Assembly (NCBI GenBank): GCA_003224905.1
Contig: QIAA01000048.1
Span: 1-64,000 of the forward strand
DNA length: 64,000 nucleotides
Direction of reading: 5' to 3'
DNA from: Acidobacteriota bacterium
Lineage (GTDB): Bacteria; Acidobacteriota; Terriglobia; Terriglobales; Acidobacteriaceae
Shown one piece after another: positions 57,816 through 64,000 of this stretch. Each line of letters starts with the position of its first letter. Position 1 is the stretch's first letter. The translations under genes were made by a program, and so were the position numbers. Under the pieces are notes generated by a model. The model saw only the letters and a list, made by a program, of their open reading frames with translations. It was not told where the DNA came from and did not search any database.

Positions 57816-58256
57816 ATGCTTCTCTTTGGAAGTTCGAAGCTTGTGAATCCATCTACATACTTGCGGCCTGCGCGTCGTCCCGCTATTTCTAAGGAACTGC
57901 CGGGAACGACCTTGGAAAACCTTTATTGTCTTCGCTGCAATCGGGAGTTGGAGGCAGGGCACAAATCGGTTGCGGTCTATATGTTCGCGCAGACCGTGGG
58001 CGTAAGACCGCGCCAGAAATCGGCAGCACAGCGGATTTGTTTCTGCCCGCAGTGTTCTGTCTCGCTAGCCATGGGACCTCCACCGGAGGGTGCGTTTAAT
58101 GTCGCGGCGTGGAAGATGATCCGCGAGGTCGTGAGCGCAGATCCAGCGCTGACCGCTGCAGCGTGGGAGACCCTGCGAGGAGTCGCAGGCCTGCTTTCGG
58201 ATGGCGACGCCGCCAGCACTCTGCGTCCAACCGGCAGTGGATATTTTGAGTTCTGA
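57816..58256 (+). CDS. Hypothetical protein with two CxxC pairs
   Basis: The 146 residues contain YCLRCNRELEAGHKSVAVYM (near residue 38) and ICFCPQCSVSLAMGPPPEGA (near residue 75). Two C-x2-C pairs about 37 residues apart could bind zinc. The remainder is helical (WKMIREVVSADPALTAAAWE). No family is recognised. The first 25 residues may not be translated, since a GTG at 57843 is also in frame. It is convergent with the response regulator. Confidence 0.6.
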   Translation: MLLFGSSKLVNPSTYLRPARRPAISKELPGTTLENLYCLRCNRELEAGHKSVAVYMFAQTVGVRPRQKSAAQRICFCPQCSVSLAMGPPPEGAFNVAAWKMIREVVSADPALTAAAWETLRGVAGLLSDGDAASTLRPTGSGYFEF

Positions 58257-58273
58257 CCGATCCGGCGAGGGAA

Positions 58274-58741
58274 CTAACTCTGAGTGAATCCAACAAGGAA
58301 TGACCTATGTGGTGCGGGCGCTGGTTTTGGCTGTGGGAAGAATGTGCCGCCCGCAAGCACGGTCTCGATTGCCTGGAGCAGATCGCGAGCCGCGTCTCCC
58401 TTGGCGACCGCACCTCTGATCGCGTCACTCTGAAAATGTTGAAACAAGTCTTCGGTCAAATGCAGAGAAAAGAGAATGATGGGTATGTTGGGCTGTTGTT
58501 TCGCGATCTCTGCCGAGGCTTCGAGTCCGTTCATGACCGGCATGGTTATATCCATGATGATGACGTCCGGGAGAAATTGCAGGGCTTTTTCGATGGCCTC
58601 TCGTCCGTTCGCAGCGTCGGCGCAAACACTCCAACCGCTGCGGTTTTCTACCAGATTGCGGATTCCCAATCTCATGACTTCGTGGTCGTCAACCACGAGT
58701 ACGCGAACACGTGATTGGGCAGCTTGAGGGATGCCTGACAT
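58274..58741 (-). CDS. Single-domain response regulator
   Basis: From ATG 58741 (AGGA 8 bases upstream) the protein has 155 residues, a receiver domain only. Canonical residues are present: the acidic pair in VLVVDDHEVM near residue 16, the phosphoacceptor aspartate in DVIIMDITMPVMNGLEASAE near residue 60, the serine/threonine in PIILFSLHL, and the lysine in RGAVAKGDAARDL near 110. The LuxR-like sequence of the receiver suggests a lost output domain. The short proline-rich tail (FFPQPKPAPAPHRS) has no DNA-binding motif. Partner kinase unknown. Confidence 0.85.
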   Translation of the reverse strand: MSGIPQAAQSRVRVLVVDDHEVMRLGIRNLVENRSGWSVCADAANGREAIEKALQFLPDVIIMDITMPVMNGLEASAEIAKQQPNIPIILFSLHLTEDLFQHFQSDAIRGAVAKGDAARDLLQAIETVLAGGTFFPQPKPAPAPHRSFLVGFTQS

Positions 58742-58944
58742 GCAAATGTTCCTGATCTCTAAAACGCGCCAGAAAATATCACGGAGTTCTGAACCAGGCC
58801 TGGCCAGAAGAGAGGGCCTGCAGCTCCTGCGTTTAGTTGTGTTATCTCGCTGGTAACAATAATCTCTGACACACAAGGTGCCAATGGCCAAGTAGTGTGA
58901 GATTCGGCACAAAGGTGGTAGGGGGAACTATGTAGACACAATAC

Positions 58945-58980
58945 GGCTCGCGCCGGGACTGCCAAGCATGTACGCGAGCC
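58945..58980. other. Hairpin between the YtxH-like and response regulator genes
   Basis: GGCTCGCG (58945-58952) and CGCGAGCC (58973-58980) form a perfect 8-bp stem with a 20-base loop. It starts 15 bases past the stop of the minus-strand YtxH-like gene and may act in 3'-end formation, but there is no convincing T-run on the minus strand. Confidence 0.35.
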
Positions 58981-58995
58981 TTTGTGCGAGATTAC

Positions 58996-59307
58996 TTACG
59001 CCGTCTTTGCGGAGCCTGTCCCAGTATCGGTCTCTTCTCGAACTCGACCCACAGCTTCCTGAGCGCGTTTACCCAAGTCCTGGCCTTTTTCTTTGGCGTA
59101 TTCGACACCCTGCCTTGCGCGGTCAGCGAGCCGGCTTCGCGTCTCTTCGCCTGAGTCAGGAGCGAAGAGAATGCCCACTGCGATGCCGGTGCCTAGACCA
59201 GCAAGAAACGCCGGAAGGCCTGAGTAGATTTGCTTGGGACGAACTTCCACGTCACCACTGAGAATTGCGCGCAGCAGTCGTAAAGTTTTCTCGGAATCAA
59301 ATCGCAT
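58996..59307 (-). CDS. YtxH domain protein
   Basis: The 103 residues from ATG 59307 (GGAGAA upstream; an earlier start at 59322 is less likely) contain a glycine-rich membrane segment, LPAFLAGLGTGIAVGILFAP, at about residues 31-50. The typical YtxH continuation DSGEETRSRLADRARQGVEY then leads into a charged helix. Proteins of this type are membrane-anchored and often stress-linked. It lies close after the fusion gene at 59371-61140 and may share its transcript. Confidence 0.8.
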   Translation of the reverse strand: MRFDSEKTLRLLRAILSGDVEVRPKQIYSGLPAFLAGLGTGIAVGILFAPDSGEETRSRLADRARQGVEYAKEKGQDLGKRAQEAVGRVREETDTGTGSAKTA

Positions 59308-59370
59308 AAATGTTCTCCTCACCGCACCGGCGCTGCCGTATGCAATCGTCCAAGATACGAAGATCCAGGT

Positions 59371-61140
59371 TCACGTGCAATCGGAGCAATCATGTAGAAC
59401 CGGAGTGGAGTCTGCGGTACGGGTTTGTTGTCGTGCTTCCTCTCTGAAAACGGGGGTGCTCGTATTATTCACAACCCAGTTCTTTACGGTTTTGGACTTG
59501 GCGAAATTTCCTCGCTGCAATTCCTCTCGAACGCATGCAGAGTACCTGGCGTATGCGTTCTTTAGGCGAATTTCTTCTTCGGTTCCAGGCACGGTAGTCG
59601 CCGCCATTTTGCACCACGCGACACGAAAGACAGCGTATGCCAGCTTGAACACGGAAAAGAGTGGCCGCGGATCCTTGCCGGTGAGCTGGTAAAAACGTGA
59701 AAGCAGAAACGAGGCGGCATCGGGAGGCAAGTTCCACTCCACCGCTGCTCCAGCGAGATCCCAGGTGATGTCGATGGGCCCTGGAAAGAAATGATCATCT
59801 CCATGGCTGGCGCCGTCGGCTTTGAGCATGCGTCGATTCGCCAGGCGGATCCACTCATGGGGTTGCATGCGCCCGTCCACGATGACTGGTAGCTCCGTGG
59901 CTAGCTGTGGCAAATCATTACTTGGTTCCACGTGAAACTCACGAGTCAGGTTCGATTCCAACATCTGCTGAAGCGAGGTACATTGATTGCTTTCGGTACC
60001 GAACTCAGAAAGTCGAAAGGCACAATACCGGGCAATGCGCTCAAGCACATCCTCGGAGACCTCGGCGAATGACATAGGATGGCCGCTGATAACCGTGTAG
60101 CGGGAGAATCCGTCTCGCGCATCCTCGAACTGGGGGCCGAAGCGGGCCGCCGCAAGCCGCAGAGATCTTTCGCGGACCGCTGCACCCAGGGGGCCCATTC
60201 CTTCGAATTTGAAAATCTGAGTTCCGTCGGGCGAGAGAAATTTCAGACGCTCCATCTGAGGCCATGACTCCGGCCAGTGTCTCTCCGCGAAAAGGATTTT
60301 CCGCCATTCACCACCGCCTATGTAGGAGTAGTCCTTGAAATCCGTGAGCCTCACCTGGCGGGCCACACGGAAGCGGAACTTGCTCCACCTATTGGCCGCA
60401 TCTTGAGCACAGAGCTCCCCAGGATCGACTTCCCGGGTTCCTAGAAATGTGATCCGGTCCAAGGGAACCCCGGCTTGCAGCAGCGCCTCGCCCACCGATA
60501 AGAAAGTGGAACCACTCCGGCCAGGTCCTTCGTCGACAACGACGAAATCAGAGCCACGATCCAGGTGTTCCCGGATCCAGTCTTTTTGGTTATCGCTAAA
60601 AGTGGTGTTTCGTTCATACGGATGGCCATTGGGACGAACCGTAATTCTGGAACCAGTTCGTCCTCGCGCTCTGAGAGCCGCGGTGACGATCGCGCTAAGC
60701 GTTGTCCCGATATTGCGAATGCCGATCACTGCGACGGTAGAACCCGACAGCGGGAGGCTATCTGCGGCAGCTACGAAGTCCAGGGGATGCACTGCGTAAT
60801 AAGAAAAACCTTCGGGTGGCGAGGTCGGAATTGTGTCGGGGATTATCAGGTGTTCGAGCGCGGAAGCCGCATGCTTTAGCGAGTCTGGATGATGGATAAA
60901 CAACGCGTCGCTGACGCTGTCGGTAACGGCTGCAGCGCTTTCACCTCCGGCGCTGCCGGTGTCAGCCAGTGCGGATTCCAGGGCTCCAGCCCGAATGATT
61001 GCCTCTGAAAGCCCCTGCTCATCGGCGGAACCCTCCAACAGTTTGTCTAGACTCTGCCGCAGCTCTCGAACAAGAACTCTGCCCGAAACGAGACTGCGTG
61101 CATCGCGAAAAACCCAGAGGTCGGACTCGCTGGCTTGCAT
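59371..61140 (-). CDS. Phosphoribosyltransferase-like protein with an uncharacterised C-terminal domain
   Basis: The 589 residues have no signal peptide and no membrane span. Residues about 130-260 have a PRTase look: a PPi-loop-like VIGIRNIGTTLSAIVTAAL near 139, TVRPNGHPYER near 167, and the PRPP-binding pattern FVVVDEGPGRSGSTFLSVGE near residues 199-218. The C-terminal third includes ADGASHGDDHFFPGPIDITW, then DLAGAAVEWNLPP, which loosely recalls the metal-site region of aminoglycoside-phosphotransferase-like kinases. The N-terminal 120 residues are unassigned. The gene starts 5 bases after tamB, so it is probably in the same operon. Function unknown; the domain reading is by eye. Confidence 0.6.
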   Translation of the reverse strand: MQASESDLWVFRDARSLVSGRVLVRELRQSLDKLLEGSADEQGLSEAIIRAGALESALADTGSAGGESAAAVTDSVSDALFIHHPDSLKHAASALEHLIIPDTIPTSPPEGFSYYAVHPLDFVAAADSLPLSGSTVAVIGIRNIGTTLSAIVTAALRARGRTGSRITVRPNGHPYERNTTFSDNQKDWIREHLDRGSDFVVVDEGPGRSGSTFLSVGEALLQAGVPLDRITFLGTREVDPGELCAQDAANRWSKFRFRVARQVRLTDFKDYSYIGGGEWRKILFAERHWPESWPQMERLKFLSPDGTQIFKFEGMGPLGAAVRERSLRLAAARFGPQFEDARDGFSRYTVISGHPMSFAEVSEDVLERIARYCAFRLSEFGTESNQCTSLQQMLESNLTREFHVEPSNDLPQLATELPVIVDGRMQPHEWIRLANRRMLKADGASHGDDHFFPGPIDITWDLAGAAVEWNLPPDAASFLLSRFYQLTGKDPRPLFSVFKLAYAVFRVAWCKMAATTVPGTEEEIRLKNAYARYSACVREELQRGNFAKSKTVKNWVVNNTSTPVFREEARQQTRTADSTPVLHDCSDCT

Positions 61141-61145
61141 GCGAT

Positions 61146-64000
61146 TTAGAAAGTTGAATGAAATTTGCCGTCTACTGAGAAGCCGCCGCTAGCGTCGCGG
61201 GTTGCGCTGACGGACCAACGTTTGTTGATCTGATATTCGCCTTGCACAATCTCCTGCTCGGCCGAAGTAATGTCGGTTGAAAAAGTGAACAGAAAGTTCT
61301 TGGTGACTCGCTGCTGGAGAGCAACCCGAGCCGATGGATTTGAATTGTTTCCGCCAAGCAGCGGGTCAATCTGCAGACTGGAAAGGCCTGCGAGCTTCTC
61401 CATCTTGCCGCTGACCTGGCTGGCGAGGCCGTTGGCAATTACGGAATTCGCGCCCATGCTCGGCGGCGCCGCCTCTTCTGTGGTTTGGCCCCGCGCAATC
61501 AGGTTAATGATATCGACGGGCGGCAGTGGCGGGTCTGAAACATAGCTGGTTCTGAGTTTCTCCACCGGCCCAATGACGGTGAGACTCAGGTTGTATTGGT
61601 TGATCGTAGTGGTGATGAGCATGTTCACGACCGGCGTAGTGCGATTCGGATCCGTGAAATTTACGATGGCTCGCTCGATCTGATAACGCCGCTTCATGAA
61701 GAAGAGCTCGCCGGAGGTCAGCTCGGTGCGCCCGACAATCACCGGGTTCGAAGCGGTTCCGATCACACGCAGGTTTGCCTGGCCTTCAAGGCTCAGTTCA
61801 GAGCTTACTGCGGCCAGTTGTGCCGTAGATTGCACCGCAATGTTGAGTTTCACCTTGTCCGCAAACGTGTTGCCTGCCGGCGGAGGTGCATTCCCGCTGA
61901 ATTGGCTCGTGAAATCCGCAATATCGAAGTCTTTGCTGAACCCCAGGCTGTCAATCAATACGCGGCCATCAAGGCTTGCAGCGTCCGAGTTGCCGGCAAA
62001 GGTTAAGTCGCTATTTATAAGCGAGCGCATTCCTTCGGGATACCGTAAGCGCACCGACTTGGCACTGACCGCCACGTTCATCTGCAATTGTGGCCGCAGG
62101 GCGATCCCGCCAGTCGCCGTGATGTCTCCGCCGCCCATCTGCCCTGTCAGTTGAGTGATTTGCAACCGATTGTCGGCCAGTGTCAGTGTTCCGTTCACTT
62201 TGTCGAGACCGACCGGCACACTCAGTGTCGATAAGGCAACATCCTGCAAGCGGATGTCACCTTGAACTTCGGGATGCTGAGTACTCCCGCCACCATGTAG
62301 GTTAATGTTAAGCGAGCCCGAACTTTTCAAGTCGGAGCTCAACATCCGCAGCAGCCGCAAATTAACATCACCCTGAGCGGTCAGCGTCAGAGGCGCCGTG
62401 TTCTGCAGCGGAACGTTGCCTTGAAAGCGCAGGGAAGTATCTGTTCCTTGAATCTCTCCCGGCTGAAGAGTAATCACAGAGTTGGCGTAATCCACGCGAA
62501 TGGGCCGCGCGCTGGCGATTTGCATTGCCTGGTAGCTGGCACTCAGTGTCGGAATCACCACGTGTGCTTCCATCTGAGCGGTGTTCTTTATCGGCCCCTT
62601 TACGGTGGCGTGCATCTCCATTTGTCCCTGCATATCCGATGGGACAGTCGGTACGTACACGGCTACGAGTGAAGTGACCGCAACTGTAGTTGTGTCGAAG
62701 GAAGCTGTCGTGTAGTAGTCGCCGGTTAGATTTACGTTAGCGTGAGCCTTCACGGTGGCATTCGCAATTCCGGAAACAAAGGCCAGCTCCGCGTGCTGGT
62801 TGGCGAGGTTGGCGTCGGCCTTAATGTCCGTAATGACGGTTTGCCGATATTGGAGCTGGGGAATTTCAACCGTGGCGGTGAGCTGCGGATTGTCAAACGT
62901 TCCCGATCCGCGTGCCGTGGCCTTCAGAATGCCCGTCAGATCCACGCCTTTGGCCTGCAGCGCCTCGAGGAGCTCAAGATTGATTGACGGCGCATCCAGT
63001 TGCAGTTCGTATGCTTTTGTTTTCGGATGCAGGACCACATTGGCCTGTGCGCTGCCTGCCGGGACCTTCAGGTTGAGAACCGAGCTTACAGCGTCGCCGG
63101 TGCCTTGAGCTTGTAGCGTGAGATTCTGAATTTCCTCATTGAAGGCTTTCGCGTTGATCAAGCGAACTGAGCCATTACCTAACGGATTGAGCTGGCTCCC
63201 ACGCAGAGTCAAGTCAGCTGAAACATCGCCGGAAACGGGATAATGAAATCCCGCCAGCTGCTGCAGTTGCGCTACACTCATTTCCCGCACCGAGAGATTC
63301 GCCGCGATCGGATTCGAAGGAAGGTAGGACCAGTCGCGTAAGCCGACTGTGAACGCAAAGTACACCTGTCCCCGCGTCGCGCTCAGCAGAGAGCCGTTCT
63401 GTAGCTTGAACTCTGACGGACTTGCCTGAGCATCCACTCGCAGCGTGCTCCATCGGCTGTTCTCCACAGCCAGGTTTTGTGCAGTAAGATTGGCATTGAC
63501 ACTGGGCTTCTTCAGCGAGCCTCGCACGGTTGCGTTGGCCGCAAGGGAACCCGAAATGCGCGGCATCTTGGATCCCGGCTGCGGAGGTCGCAGCGCGGAT
63601 GCGAGCGCAGCCAACTCTGAGATGTCGCTGCTCCTGAATTGAATCCCGAGATTAGAGCGGTCGCTCACCTCCCCGTTGGCTACAACCGAACTGGCCCTCG
63701 TACGGATTACCGTCTGGTTCAGTGCAAGCGTGCTTCGCCGGCCATCGTATTTTGCGTGTACTACGCCATTCAGTGGGATGGAAGGTCCAGCACCTGCCGA
63801 GGCCTGCTGAAGGGCTGCGGAGATGGTGAGATCGGACTGCGCTTTTACGTTGCTAACACTGCCGGTCCATGCGGCCTGGGTGGTTCCCTCGATGGTTCCG
63901 GTAAGAGGCAACTGCTTGAGGGAGGCAACGTTCAGCGTTGCTCTGGCTGCGTCGATTGAGATGCCGCGCAGAGATGCGCGCACGTTTGACGCAGGCGTGG
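61146..64000 (-). CDS. tamB: TamB-type translocation/assembly protein, C-terminal part
   Basis: At least 950 residues are visible; the frame runs off the right edge, so the N-terminus is missing. The long, low-complexity beta pattern with alternating hydrophobic residues and recurring G-x-hydrophobic strands is typical of TamB/AsmA-like proteins. The conserved C-terminal DUF490 region is clear: GRTELTSGELFFMKRRYQIE, NFTDPNRTTPVVNM, SDPPLPPVDIINLIARGQT, and LASQVSGKMEKLAGLSSLQI. It ends in an outer-membrane-like strand with terminal Phe (GGFSVDGKFHSTF). TamB spans the periplasm and helps insert outer membrane proteins or move lipids. Confidence 0.92.
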   Translation of the reverse strand, partial: TPASNVRASLRGISIDAARATLNVASLKQLPLTGTIEGTTQAAWTGSVSNVKAQSDLTISAALQQASAGAGPSIPLNGVVHAKYDGRRSTLALNQTVIRTRASSVVANGEVSDRSNLGIQFRSSDISELAALASALRPPQPGSKMPRISGSLAANATVRGSLKKPSVNANLTAQNLAVENSRWSTLRVDAQASPSEFKLQNGSLLSATRGQVYFAFTVGLRDWSYLPSNPIAANLSVREMSVAQLQQLAGFHYPVSGDVSADLTLRGSQLNPLGNGSVRLINAKAFNEEIQNLTLQAQGTGDAVSSVLNLKVPAGSAQANVVLHPKTKAYELQLDAPSINLELLEALQAKGVDLTGILKATARGSGTFDNPQLTATVEIPQLQYRQTVITDIKADANLANQHAELAFVSGIANATVKAHANVNLTGDYYTTASFDTTTVAVTSLVAVYVPTVPSDMQGQMEMHATVKGPIKNTAQMEAHVVIPTLSASYQAMQIASARPIRVDYANSVITLQPGEIQGTDTSLRFQGNVPLQNTAPLTLTAQGDVNLRLLRMLSSDLKSSGSLNINLHGGGSTQHPEVQGDIRLQDVALSTLSVPVGLDKVNGTLTLADNRLQITQLTGQMGGGDITATGGIALRPQLQMNVAVSAKSVRLRYPEGMRSLINSDLTFAGNSDAASLDGRVLIDSLGFSKDFDIADFTSQFSGNAPPPAGNTFADKVKLNIAVQSTAQLAAVSSELSLEGQANLRVIGTASNPVIVGRTELTSGELFFMKRRYQIERAIVNFTDPNRTTPVVNMLITTTINQYNLSLTVIGPVEKLRTSYVSDPPLPPVDIINLIARGQTTEEAAPPSMGANSVIANGLASQVSGKMEKLAGLSSLQIDPLLGGNNSNPSARVALQQRVTKNFLFTFSTDITSAEQEIVQGEYQINKRWSVSATRDASGGFSVDGKFHSTF

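Noticed and set aside
58930..58990. Possible tRNA gene near the hairpin at 58945-58980
   Set aside because: The stem does not sit in a cloverleaf and there is no T-loop sequence.

Overview
The window looks like a chromosomal stretch from an acidobacterium (Acidobacteriota, most likely class Terriglobia). This is an inference from gene content, not from a marker-gene tree: a diderm envelope set (lpxD, an LpxL-type acyltransferase, TamB), a very long TPR/FG-GAP/ASPIC-UnbV protein, paired DUF507 genes, GTP-type PEP carboxykinase, Phd/PIN and RES/Xre toxin-antitoxin pairs, and many lineage-specific secreted hypotheticals. The DNA is moderately GC-rich. I see no rRNA, tRNA, CRISPR array, prophage or replication origin.

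Layout. 1-1.3 kb is a scar zone: the end of an insertion sequence and a metallophosphoesterase gene broken by repeats. 1.3-12.8 kb carries a flavin split-barrel protein, an aminotransferase, a methyltransferase, an intact REP-associated transposase between its own REPs, a DmpA-type peptidase, envelope hypotheticals, an unusual LuxR-type regulator, a SYLF protein and lipid A genes. 12.9-20 kb holds the 1200-residue FG-GAP protein, secreted hypotheticals and a modular GH5 cellulase. 20.3-24.9 kb has an amino acid permease and the three-gene proton-translocating transhydrogenase pntA1-pntA2-pntB. 25-34 kb has a phosphoesterase lipoprotein, a RES/Xre toxin-antitoxin pair, ilvD, a cupin, a ferredoxin-NADP reductase and a zinc phospholipase. 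34-44.5 kb has a pirin, sppA, DUF507 genes, a radical SAM protein, pckG, purN and tyrS.

44.5-49.1 kb is the most interesting part. A second REP transposase gene carries an internal inversion. Next to it is a minus-strand unit in which a SAM-I riboswitch with its own terminator precedes a threonine-synthase-like gene and a MoaD/ThiS-like sulfur carrier gene, followed by ddl and a Phd/PIN pair. 49-64 kb has an orphan molybdopterin oxidoreductase subunit, a second GH5 enzyme, the yceD-rpmF-plsX cluster, small regulators and membrane proteins, a phosphoribosyltransferase-like fusion protein and a partial tamB.

A second theme is the number of small dispersed palindromic repeats. At least ten families recur inside these 64 kb, often beside gene ends, twice flanking REP transposases, and in places inside coding sequence: they destroy one gene (270-893) and are kept in frame in another (12954-16556).
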